Below, piece after piece: positions 1 through 6,567 of a DNA stretch of 9,406 bases. Both the position numbers and the translations under genes were made by a program. Source of the stretch: Pseudomonadota bacterium (GTDB lineage Bacteria; Pseudomonadota; Gammaproteobacteria; Burkholderiales; Burkholderiaceae_C); NCBI GenBank assembly GCA_021798395.1, contig JAJZHS010000076.1, positions 1-9,406 on the forward strand. The letters run 5' to 3'. The stretch's first letter is position 1. Each line of letters starts with the position of its first letter. The notes under the pieces are model-generated. The model was not told the DNA's origin and made no database searches. It saw nothing but the letters and a program-made list of their open reading frames with translations.

Positions 1-102
1 AGCGAGGCGGAACCACCCCTTCCCATCCCGAACAGGACCGTGAAACGCTTCAGCGCCGATGATAGTGCGCATGCGCGTGTGAAAGTAGGACATCGTCAGG
101 CT
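1..102 (+). rRNA. rrf: 5S ribosomal RNA, 5' end missing
   Basis: The window opens inside a 5S rRNA gene; roughly the first 15 nucleotides lie outside. The internal loop-A/helix-III core CCCATCCCGAACAGGACCGT, then GCGCCGATGATAGTGCG, GTGTGAAAGTAGG and the closing strand CATCGTCAGGCT are all visible and match the betaproteobacterial 5S pattern. It would be the last gene of an rRNA operon, and an intrinsic terminator follows within 10 nt. The 3' end is placed by analogy with the usual GTCAGGCT ending and could be off by one or two bases. Confidence 0.95.
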
Positions 103-111
103 TCTCCATCG

Positions 112-144
112 AACCCGCCCGTCCCCTGACGGGCGGGTTTTTTT
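112..144 (+). terminator. Intrinsic terminator of the rRNA operon
   Basis: A perfect 12-bp inverted repeat is present: AACCCGCCCGTC (112-123), loop CCCT (124-127), GACGGGCGGGTT (128-139). It runs directly into a seven-T tract (138-144). This is a textbook Rho-independent terminator immediately after 5S rRNA. Confidence 0.96.
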
Positions 145-162
145 CATTTCCCGCCGCCGGCG

Positions 163-1161
163 ATGACGCAGCCGCAACCCCCGCTCAGCCCCTGGCGCCT
201 TTGCGTGGCGCCGATGCTCGATTGGACCGACCGCCATTGCCGGTTCTTCCACCGGTTGCTCAGCCGGCGCGCGCGGCTGTACACCGAAATGGTCACCACC
301 GGCGCGCTGCTGCACGGCGACTTGCCCCGGCACCTGGATTTCGACACCGCCGAGCACCCGGTGGCGCTGCAGCTCGGCGGCAGCGAGCCAGACGCGCTGG
401 CGGCGTGCGCGCGCCTGGCGCGTGACTGGGGCTATGACGAGGTCAACCTGAACTGCGGTTGTCCGAGCCCGCGGGTGCAGCGCGGCGCGTTCGGCGCGTG
501 CCTGATGGCCGAGGCCGCACAGGTTCGCGATGCGGTGGCGGCGATGCGCGACGCGGTCGGCGATGCGCTGCCGGTGACGGTCAAACACCGCATCGGCCTC
601 GACCGCATCGAGAGCTACGATTTTGTCCGGGACTTCGTCGGCACCGTCGCTCGGGGCGGGTGCACGGTGTTCATCGTGCACGCGCGCAACGCCTGGCTGG
701 ACGGCTTGAGCGCGAAGGACAACCGGGACGTTCCGCCGCTGCGCTACGCGTTCGTCCACCGTCTCAAGCGCGATTTCCCCGAGCTGACCATCGTGCTCAA
801 CGGCGGGGTGCGCGACGACGCGACTGTCGCCGCGCAACTCGATCTGGTCGACGGTGTGATGGTCGGGCGCGAGGCGTACCAGCGGCCGTGGTGGCTTGCG
901 CAATGGGATGGCCGCTACGCCGCGGACGCCGCGGCGGTGCCCACCCGCGACGCCGTCGAGCGCGCGATGCTCGGGTATCTGCGGGCGGCGTGCACGCGCG
1001 GCGTGCCGCCGCAGGCGGTGCTTCGGCACATGCTGAACCTGTGGAAGGGCGAGCCCGGAGCGCGGCTCTGGCGCCAGGTTCTGAGCGACCCGGCGCGGCT
1101 GCGTGCGCTGTCTGCCGAGGCGTTGTTCGCCGAGGCCGCGCGGGCGCGCGCGCGCGGATGA
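163..1161 (+). CDS. dusA: tRNA-dihydrouridine(20/20a) synthase DusA
   Basis: A 332-residue FMN enzyme that reduces uridine to dihydrouridine in the tRNA D-loop with NADPH. The DusA subgroup acts at positions 20/20a. The assignment rests on the N-terminal FMN-barrel motif VAPMLDWTDRHCRFF (about 15-29), TEMVTTGAL (41-49), the substrate loop NLNCGCPSPRVQ with catalytic Cys100, TVKHRIG (139-145, Lys141), the FMN ligands around HAR (173-175), NGG (213-215) and VMVGREAYQ (232-240). All resemble DusA more than DusB or DusC. The length fits the family. The ATG at 163 is the only good start before the barrel, but no Shine-Dalgarno sequence precedes it and it lies 18 nt after the terminator T-run. Expression may come from terminator read-through or from a promoter hidden in the 5S/terminator region. 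It ends in a GC-repeat-encoded Ala/Arg tail. The convergent regulator gene ends 24 nt downstream. Confidence 0.96.
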   Translation: MTQPQPPLSPWRLCVAPMLDWTDRHCRFFHRLLSRRARLYTEMVTTGALLHGDLPRHLDFDTAEHPVALQLGGSEPDALAACARLARDWGYDEVNLNCGCPSPRVQRGAFGACLMAEAAQVRDAVAAMRDAVGDALPVTVKHRIGLDRIESYDFVRDFVGTVARGGCTVFIVHARNAWLDGLSAKDNRDVPPLRYAFVHRLKRDFPELTIVLNGGVRDDATVAAQLDLVDGVMVGREAYQRPWWLAQWDGRYAADAAAVPTRDAVERAMLGYLRAACTRGVPPQAVLRHMLNLWKGEPGARLWRQVLSDPARLRALSAEALFAEAARARARG

Positions 1162-1163
1162 GC

Positions 1164-1185
1164 GGCGGCGCCGGGAGGCGCTGTT
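1164..1185. terminator. Possible weak hairpin between convergent genes
   Basis: In the 24-nt gap between dusA and the convergent ribbon-helix-helix gene there is a stem GCGCC (1168-1172), loop GGGA, GGCGC (1177-1181). It can be extended by G-U and C-G pairs and is followed by TGTTT on the plus strand. It could end dusA transcription, but the stem is short and the T-run is poor. Confidence 0.3.
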
Positions 1186-1383
1186 TCAGTCGCGGTGCTG
1201 CAGCGCCTGGTCGAGGGTCTCGCCAGGCTTCCACGGGCGTCCGAGGTGCGTCTCGATGTAGTCGCGGATCAGGCGGCGCACGACCTGCGAGGGCGTCTGG
1301 TCGTCGAGCGCGCACAGATGTTCGAAAACCGCCTTCTTGCGCGGGTCGATCAACACGGTCAGTCGGGTGGTGCGTTGTTCCAT
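1186..1383 (-). CDS. Small ribbon-helix-helix (CopG/Arc-like) DNA-binding protein
   Basis: A 65-residue protein with the fold pattern of a ribbon-helix-helix repressor. Residues 5-13 (TTRLTVLID) form the strand that would enter the DNA major groove. Residues 14-29 form helix A. The turn at T30-P31-S32 leads into helix B, SQVVRRLIRDYIETH (32-46). A short basic/acidic tail follows (47-65) with no metal- or ligand-binding domain, so it is not NikR. No toxin-like partner lies beside it, which argues against an antitoxin role. It is divergent from hyfB with an 87-nt gap that carries repeated ATGTGA half-sites, so autoregulation and control of the hyf operon is the natural inference. The start ATG is at 1383; the sequence upstream of it has only a weak purine stretch as ribosome binding site. 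Its target and signal are not visible. Confidence 0.85.
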   Translation of the reverse strand: MEQRTTRLTVLIDPRKKAVFEHLCALDDQTPSQVVRRLIRDYIETHLGRPWKPGETLDQALQHRD

Positions 1384-1410
1384 CTTCGGGTTCGGGTCAG
1401 CTCGTGGTCA

Positions 1411-1423
1411 GGCGTTTTGGATT
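1411..1423 (+). promoter_or_regulatory. 13-bp element GGCGTTTTGGATT, copy 1 (hyfB upstream)
   Basis: The 13-bp string GGCGTTTTGGATT lies in the 87-nt gap between the divergent regulator and hyfB, ending 47 nt before the hyfB ATG. An identical copy in the same orientation lies at 8821-8833, ending 44 nt before fdsG. That makes a shared operator, promoter part or leader element likely. Which factor reads it is unknown. Clear sigma-70 boxes could not be placed around it. Confidence 0.6.
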
Positions 1424-1427
1424 AACA

Positions 1428-1448
1428 TCACATGTGAATCTTATGTGA
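1428..1448. promoter_or_regulatory. Candidate operator: palindrome plus repeated ATGTGA half-site
   Basis: TCACATGTGA (1428-1437) is a perfect 10-bp palindrome. Its right half ATGTGA (1432-1437) recurs as a direct repeat at 1443-1448, exactly 11 bp (one helical turn) further on. Closely phased short half-sites in direct and inverted orientation are typical for dimers of ribbon-helix-helix proteins, and such a gene starts 45 nt away on the other strand. It is AT-richer than its surroundings, as expected for a promoter/operator. The identity of the binding protein is inferred. Confidence 0.5.
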
Positions 1449-1470
1449 GTTTGATGCGGACGCCAAACCG

Positions 1471-3477
1471 ATGGAACCCAGTGGGTTGATCCCGGCCGCC
1501 CTGGTCGTGGTCGGGGCTTGGATCGCGCTCGGCGCTGCCGGGCTGACGCGGCCGCGCGCCACGCGCTGGATCGCGCACTGGCTGTTTCCGCTGGGCGCGC
1601 TGGGCAGTCTGGCGATCGCCGCGGTCGGCGTGTGCGCGCTGTTCGCGCCGGCCACCGATCTGGTTCTCCCGCTGGGCCTTCCCGGCCTGCCGGTGCACCT
1701 GCACTTGGACGCGCTGTCGGGCTTCTTCCTGGCGCTGCTGGGCGCGGCGAGCGCCGGCACCTCGGTGTTCGCCGCGGGGTATTTCCGCGACGGCGAGGGC
1801 ACGGCGCCGGGTCTTCTGGGCATGCAGTACCACCTGTTCCTCGCGGCGATGGCGATGGTGATGCTGGCCGCGGACGCCTACAGCTTCATGCTGGCCTGGG
1901 AGGTGATGGCGCTGTCGTCGTATTTCCTGGTGCTGACCCAGCATCGGCTGGAGGAGATCCGGGCCGCGGGTTTCCTGTACCTGCTGCTCGCGCATCTGGG
2001 CGCAATCGCGCTGCTGCTGTGCTTCGGCGTGATGATGCAAGGCGGCGAGGCCGGGTTGACGTTCGCCGCGATGCGCCATGCGCATCTGAGCCTGGCGTGG
2101 TCCAGCGTGGCGTTCGCGCTGGCGACCATCGGGTTCGGCGCCAAGGCCGGGCTCGTGCCGTTGCACGTTTGGCTTCCCGAGGCGCACCCGGCGGCGCCGT
2201 CGCCCGTGTCGGCGCTGATGAGCGGGGTGATGCTGAAGACCGCGCTGTACGGTTTGTTGCGCGTGGCGCTGGATCTGCTGCACGCGCCGGCGTGGTGGTG
2301 GGGGCTGCCGTTGCTGGCCCTGGGGCTGTTCGGCGCGTTGTACGGGGTGTTGTTCGCGGCGGTGCAAAACGACATGAAGCGCCTGCTCGCGTATTCGTCG
2401 ATCGAGAACATCGGCATCGCGTTCGCCGCGCTGGGTCTGGCCCTCGTCTTCCACGGCACCGGCATGGGGGCGCTGGCCGCGCTGGCCCTGGCCGCGATGC
2501 TGTACCACGCGCTGAACCACGCTTTCTTCAAGAGCCTGCTGTTCTGCGCCACCGGCTCGGTGCTGCACGCCACCGGCCAGCGCGCGCTGGGCAGCCTGGG
2601 CGGGCTGCTGCGCCGGATGCCCTGGGTCGGGTGGACCGCTCTGGTCGGAACCCTGGCGATCGCCGGACTGCCTCCGCTCAACGGTTTCGTCGCCGAATGG
2701 CTGCTGCTGCAGGCGTTCCTGTTCACGCCGACTTTGCCGCATCCGTTCTTCAACCTGCTGATCCCGCTGGGCGCCGCGCTGCTGGTGCTGACCGCGGCGC
2801 TGGCCGGCTACGTGATGGTCAAGTTCTACGGCGTGGTCTTCCTCGGTCGGCACCGCGAGCCGGGGCTGGAGCAGGCGCACGACGCCGATACCTTCGAGCG
2901 CGTCGCGCTGTCGTGGTTCGCGCTCGGCTGCGTGCTGCTCGGACTGCTTCCGGTGCTGGTGCTGCACGCGATCGATCCGGTGGTTGCTTTGCTGCTCGGC
3001 AACGGCCTGGCGATGCCGGCGAGTTCGTGGGCGCAACTGGTGCCGCTGAGCGCTGCGCGGGCGGCCTACGATCCGCTGGTCGTCGTGCTCGCGGTGGTTC
3101 CGGTGGGGCTGCTGACCGCCTGGGCGACGCACCGCCTGGTCGCCGGCCGCACGCGCCGCGCCGATCCGTGGGACTGCGGCGCGCCCGACTCCAGCCCGCG
3201 GCTGCAGGACACCGCCGAAGGCTTCGGCCAACCGGTGCGGCGCTTGTTCGCCCCGTTCTTCCTCAGCCGCGCGGAACTTCCGGCGCCCGACGATACGGCG
3301 CCGCGATACCGGGTGCAGATCGTCGACCGCGTGCGGGCGCGGATCTATCAGCCGGCCGGCAACGCGGTGCTGTGGCTGGCGCAGCAGGTCGGGCGCATCC
3401 AGCACGGTCGGATTTCGATCTACCTGCTGTACAGTTTCGTCACCTTGCTGCTGATGCTGCTGGTGGTGCTGCGATGA
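1471..3477 (+). CDS. hyfB: Hydrogenase-4-type antiporter-like membrane subunit HyfB
   Basis: A 668-residue polytopic membrane protein of the NuoL/NuoM/MrpA antiporter-like family, close in length to E. coli HyfB (about 670). It would form one of the ion-translocating channels of the complex. Key charged residues of the half-channels are present: Glu144 in LAWEVMALSSY, Lys225 in FGAKAGLVPLHVWLPEAH, Lys256 in SGVMLKTALYG, Lys303 in NDMKRLLAYSSIENIGIA, and His346/His350/Lys354 in YHALNHAFFKSLLF. The C-terminal region has the HyfB/HycC-type WDCG motif (567-570) and a last membrane helix at about 648-667. It is the first gene of the operon. The ATG at 1471 is followed directly by the first hydrophobic segment; no Shine-Dalgarno sequence is evident and no in-frame upstream start is available. 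Its last 4 nt overlap hyfC. The ion moved (H+ or Na+) cannot be told from sequence. Confidence 0.95.
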   Translation: MEPSGLIPAALVVVGAWIALGAAGLTRPRATRWIAHWLFPLGALGSLAIAAVGVCALFAPATDLVLPLGLPGLPVHLHLDALSGFFLALLGAASAGTSVFAAGYFRDGEGTAPGLLGMQYHLFLAAMAMVMLAADAYSFMLAWEVMALSSYFLVLTQHRLEEIRAAGFLYLLLAHLGAIALLLCFGVMMQGGEAGLTFAAMRHAHLSLAWSSVAFALATIGFGAKAGLVPLHVWLPEAHPAAPSPVSALMSGVMLKTALYGLLRVALDLLHAPAWWWGLPLLALGLFGALYGVLFAAVQNDMKRLLAYSSIENIGIAFAALGLALVFHGTGMGALAALALAAMLYHALNHAFFKSLLFCATGSVLHATGQRALGSLGGLLRRMPWVGWTALVGTLAIAGLPPLNGFVAEWLLLQAFLFTPTLPHPFFNLLIPLGAALLVLTAALAGYVMVKFYGVVFLGRHREPGLEQAHDADTFERVALSWFALGCVLLGLLPVLVLHAIDPVVALLLGNGLAMPASSWAQLVPLSAARAAYDPLVVVLAVVPVGLLTAWATHRLVAGRTRRADPWDCGAPDSSPRLQDTAEGFGQPVRRLFAPFFLSRAELPAPDDTAPRYRVQIVDRVRARIYQPAGNAVLWLAQQVGRIQHGRISIYLLYSFVTLLLMLLVVLR

Positions 3478-4448
3478 CCCGGATTCCCGCACTCGTGCCG
3501 ACCGCCAGCGGCTTGTTCACCCAGCTGGTGGTGATGCTGCTGTCGGTGGCGCTGGCGCCGCTGTTCTCGGGCTGGCTGGCCCAGTGCCGGGCATGGCTGA
3601 GCAACCGCAGCGCGCCGCCGCTGTGGCAGCCGTACCGCCGCCTGCGCAAGCTGTTCGCCAAGGAGGCCGTGCTGGCGCACGACGCGTCGCCGCTGTTTCG
3701 CAGCATGCCGTACGTGCTGTTCGCGCTGATGGTCGCGGCCGCTGCGATCATCCCGTCGCTGTCGACCGACCTGCCGCTGGCCGCGGCGGCCGACGCGATC
3801 GCGCTGGTGGGCTTTTTCGCGCTGGCGCGGGTGGGTATCGCGTTGGCCGGTATGGACATCGGCACCGCGTTCGGGTCCATGGGGGCCCGGCGCGAGATGA
3901 TGATCGGCTTCCTCGCCGAGCCGGCGCTGCTGATGGTGCTGTTCACGTCGTCGCTGGTGTCGGGCAGCACCCTGCTGCCGACCATTGCCGAGACCCTGCG
4001 CGGTCAGGCGCTGGCGCTGCACCCGGCGCTGGATTTCGCCGCGGTCGCGTTCGTCATGGTCCTGCTGGCCGAGAATGCGCGCATCCCGGTCGACAACCCG
4101 ACCACGCACCTCGAGCTGACGATGATCCACGAGGCGATGGTGCTCGAATACTCGGCGCGTCACCTGGCGCTGATCGAATGGGCCAGCAGCCTGAAGCTGT
4201 TCAACTACGCGTGCATCGGCTTTGCGCTGTTCATGCCGTGGGGCCTGGCCGCGCACGCCGACGGCCTCGCCTGGCTGTTGCCGGCGTTGCCGGCGCTGCT
4301 GCTGAAGCTGGCGGCGGCCGGCGCGGGAATCGCGCTGCTGGAGACGCTCAGTGCCAAGCTGCGCGTCTTCCGCGCCCCGGAGTTCCTCGCCAGCGCGTTT
4401 CTGCTGGCCGTCATCGGACTGCTCGTCGGGCTGGTGCTGGAACACTGA
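3474..4448 (+). CDS. hyfC: NuoH-like membrane subunit HyfC
   Basis: A 324-residue membrane protein of the NuoH/HycD/HyfC family, which anchors the peripheral Fe-S/large-subunit module to the membrane arm and, in complex I, shapes the quinone chamber and E-channel. Family signatures are WQPYRRLRKLFAKE (51-64), the loop FGSMGARREMMIGFLAEP (133-150), and AENARIPVDNPTTHLELTMI (199-218) followed by HEAMVLEYSARH (219-230), with acidic residues Glu200, Glu214, Glu220 and Glu225. The last part, ETLSAKLRVFRAPEFLA (290-306), is also typical. Length fits E. coli HyfC (about 315). The start is set by ATGA overlap with the hyfB stop, implying translational coupling. The same reading frame is open far upstream through hyfB, but only the part from 3474 has homology. 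HyfD, which follows HyfC in E. coli, is absent; hyfE comes next. Confidence 0.95.
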   Translation: MTRIPALVPTASGLFTQLVVMLLSVALAPLFSGWLAQCRAWLSNRSAPPLWQPYRRLRKLFAKEAVLAHDASPLFRSMPYVLFALMVAAAAIIPSLSTDLPLAAAADAIALVGFFALARVGIALAGMDIGTAFGSMGARREMMIGFLAEPALLMVLFTSSLVSGSTLLPTIAETLRGQALALHPALDFAAVAFVMVLLAENARIPVDNPTTHLELTMIHEAMVLEYSARHLALIEWASSLKLFNYACIGFALFMPWGLAAHADGLAWLLPALPALLLKLAAAGAGIALLETLSAKLRVFRAPEFLASAFLLAVIGLLVGLVLEH

Positions 4449-5098
4449 TGGCGACGCAACTCATCCATCTGTGCGCGGCGCTGCTGCTGCTGCTGGCGTT
4501 CGCCATGCTGGCGCAGCGGCGCGTGGCCAACCTGGTCGGGCTGCTGGCCGCGCAGGGTCTCGCGCTGGCGGTGTGCGCGGCGACCGTCGGCGCGGCTACC
4601 GGGCAGCACGAACTCTACGCGTCGGCCGCGCTCACGCTGCTGCTGAAGGTGCTGGTGCTGCCGTGGGTGCTGCGCCGGCTGATCCGGCAGTTGCACGCGC
4701 AATGGGATACCGAGACCTTGCTGCGAATCCCGACCATGCAGATCGTCGGAATCGTGCTGGTCATGTTCGCCTTCGTGCTGGCGCAGCCGATGGCGCGCTT
4801 CGCCGGCCCCGCCACCCGAGGCACCCTCGGCATCGCGCTGGCCGTGGTGTTCCTTGCGCTGCTGATGATGATCGTGCGCCGCACCGCGATCGCGCAGGTG
4901 ATCGGCTTCCTGGCGATGGAAAACGGCTTGCTGTTCGCCGCCATCAGCGCGACCTACGGCATGCCGATGGTCGTCGAACTGGGCATCGGCCTCGACGTGC
5001 TGGTCGGGGTTTTCGTGCTCGGCATATTCTTCTTCCAGATCCGCGAGCAGTTCGACAGCCTCGAGCTGCGGCATCTGGAACGCCTCAAGGACGAGTGA
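4448..5098 (+). CDS. hyfE: Hydrogenase-4-type membrane subunit HyfE
   Basis: A 216-residue small membrane protein, the same length as E. coli HyfE, with about six or seven hydrophobic helices (for example 5-21, 27-49, 59-75, 97-116, 125-143, 150-169, 178-197). The C-terminal half carries the NuoK-like acidic positions in FLAMENGLLF (Glu158) and VVELGIGLDVLVG (Glu177, Asp183), which in complex I lie on the charged axis of the membrane arm. It ends in a charged cytoplasmic tail, SLELRHLERLKDE. The start codon shares one nucleotide with the hyfC stop (TGATG), so the two are probably coupled. It likely links the NuoH-like and antiporter-like subunits. The assignment rests on length, gene order and the MENG/VELGIGLD signatures. 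Confidence 0.92.
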   Translation: MATQLIHLCAALLLLLAFAMLAQRRVANLVGLLAAQGLALAVCAATVGAATGQHELYASAALTLLLKVLVLPWVLRRLIRQLHAQWDTETLLRIPTMQIVGIVLVMFAFVLAQPMARFAGPATRGTLGIALAVVFLALLMMIVRRTAIAQVIGFLAMENGLLFAAISATYGMPMVVELGIGLDVLVGVFVLGIFFFQIREQFDSLELRHLERLKDE

Positions 5099-5101
5099 GG
5101 A
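5097..5101 (+). promoter_or_regulatory. Ribosome binding site of hyfF
   Basis: GAGGA lies 5 nt before the ATG at 5107 and overlaps the end of the hyfE stop codon. It fixes the hyfF start, whose reading frame is otherwise open far upstream through hyfE. Confidence 0.7.
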
Positions 5102-5106
5102 CCGGC

Positions 5107-6567
5107 ATGGAACTGATCGCCGTGTTGTCGCTGCCGCTGCTGGGTGCGCTGCTGCTGGCGCTGTCCGGGCATCGCCGCGCGGCGCCGCACCTGAACCTGG
5201 CGGTCAGCGCGGCGACGTTCGCCGCGAGTTGCGCGCTGACCCTGCGCGTGTTCCTGCACGGGCCGATGCAGCTGTTCGACGCCCAGTTCTTCATCGATCC
5301 GTTCAACGTGTTCCTGGTCGCGCTGACCGCGTTCATCGGCATGACCACGGCCGGCTTCTCGCGTCCGTACATGCGCATCGAACAGGCCCACGGACGGGTC
5401 GACGCGCCGCGCCTGCGCCTTTACCACAGCATGTACCAGATGTTCATGTTCACCATGCTGCTGGCGTTGACGACCAACAACATGGGCCTGCTGTGGGTCG
5501 CGATGGAGGCGGCGACGCTGTCGACCGTGCTGCTGGTGTCGCTGTACCGCACCCGGTCGAGCCTCGAGGCGGCGTGGAAGTACTTCATCCTGTGCGGGGT
5601 CGGCATCGCGCTGGCGCTGTTCGGCACCGTGCTGCTGTACCTGGCTGCCGAACGGGTGCTCGGCGCCAGCGGCATGGACGCGCTGCTGTGGACCCGGCTC
5701 GATTCCGCGCGCACCCGGCTGGAGCCGGGAATCGTCGGCATCGCGTTCGTTTTCCTGCTCGTCGGCTACGGCACGAAGGTCGGGCTGGTGCCGCTGCACA
5801 GCTGGCTGCCGGACGCGCATGCCGAGGGCCCCACGCCGGTGTCGGCGGTGCTGTCCGGCTTGTTGCTCAACGTCGCGCTGTACGCCGTGGTGCGCGCCAA
5901 GGTGCTGGTCGAGGGCGCGGTGGGCGTGGCCTGGCCGAGCGCGCTGCTGATGGGGTTCGGGCTGTTGTCGGTGGTGGTCGCGGCGTTCCTGCTGTGGCGG
6001 CAGAAGGACATCAAGCGGCTGTTCGCCTATTCCTCGATCGAGCACATGGGCATCATCACCTTCGCTTTCGGCATGGGCGGTCCGGTGGCGAATTTCGCGG
6101 CCCTGCTGCACATGACCGGGCACGCGCTGACCAAGAGCGCGATCTTCTACAGCAGTGGGCACGCGTCGCAAAAGGCCGGCACCCAGCGGATCGATGCGAT
6201 TGAAGGCCTGCGCGAACGCTCGCCCGCGCTGGGCTGGGCGCTGATGCTCGGCGCTCTGGCCATCGTCGGCATGCCGCCATTCGGCGTGTTCGCCAGCGAA
6301 TTCCTGATCCTGACGCAGGCCATGCAGGCGCAGCCGTGGGCGACGCCGATCCTGCTGCTGGCACTGGGCGTGGCGTTCGGCGCCATTTTCGTGCGCGTGC
6401 AGGGCATGGTGTTCGGCGCAGGAACCCTGCGCCGGCTTCCGCACCAGCCGTGGATGGTCCCGGCGTTCGTGCACATGGGGCTGGTGCTTCTGCTGGGGCT
6501 GTGGATCCCGCACTTTCTGGTCGACTGGTGGCGGCTGGCGGCGGGCATGATCGGGGGCGGAGCATGA
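5107..6567 (+). CDS. hyfF: Second antiporter-like membrane subunit HyfF
   Basis: A 486-residue NuoM/NuoL-like membrane protein, somewhat shorter than E. coli HyfF (about 525). Functional residues can be placed: Glu134 in WVAMEAATLSTVLLVSLYRT, Lys224 in GYGTKVGLVPLHSWLPDAHA, Lys303 in KDIKRLFAYSSIEHMGII, and His335/His339/Lys343 in LHMTGHALTKSAIFYSSGH. Where HyfB has Lys256, HyfF has Asn255 (GLLLNVALYA), which is usual for this subunit. MPPFGVFASEFLIL (389-402) is another family signature. The C-terminus after the last helices is brief (MIGGGA), with no long lateral-helix extension like that of NuoL. With HyfB it gives the complex two antiporter-like modules; a HyfD-type third one is missing. 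The start is set by the GAGGA site and lies 8 nt after hyfE. Its stop overlaps the hyfG start (ATGA). Confidence 0.95.
   Translation: MELIAVLSLPLLGALLLALSGHRRAAPHLNLAVSAATFAASCALTLRVFLHGPMQLFDAQFFIDPFNVFLVALTAFIGMTTAGFSRPYMRIEQAHGRVDAPRLRLYHSMYQMFMFTMLLALTTNNMGLLWVAMEAATLSTVLLVSLYRTRSSLEAAWKYFILCGVGIALALFGTVLLYLAAERVLGASGMDALLWTRLDSARTRLEPGIVGIAFVFLLVGYGTKVGLVPLHSWLPDAHAEGPTPVSAVLSGLLLNVALYAVVRAKVLVEGAVGVAWPSALLMGFGLLSVVVAAFLLWRQKDIKRLFAYSSIEHMGIITFAFGMGGPVANFAALLHMTGHALTKSAIFYSSGHASQKAGTQRIDAIEGLRERSPALGWALMLGALAIVGMPPFGVFASEFLILTQAMQAQPWATPILLLALGVAFGAIFVRVQGMVFGAGTLRRLPHQPWMVPAFVHMGLVLLLGLWIPHFLVDWWRLAAGMIGGGA

Noticed and set aside
1141..1157. Alternating GC run at the end of dusA
   Set aside because: It encodes an Ala/Arg tail in a high-GC gene; a Z-DNA or regulatory role cannot be supported.
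1195..1425. Plus-strand 76-codon open frame over the regulator
   Set aside because: It is antisense to the ribbon-helix-helix gene, which has a real fold pattern; the plus frame shows nothing.
1426..1450. CRP/FNR-type site over the TGTGA repeats
   Set aside because: The TGTGA copies are head-to-tail and the inverted pair has no 6-bp spacer, so neither consensus is met.
1441..3492. 683-codon open frame on the minus strand opposite hyfB
   Set aside because: Translation is rich in Gln, Arg and His with no recognisable fold. It is an antisense shadow of the GC-rich, clearly conserved hyfB.
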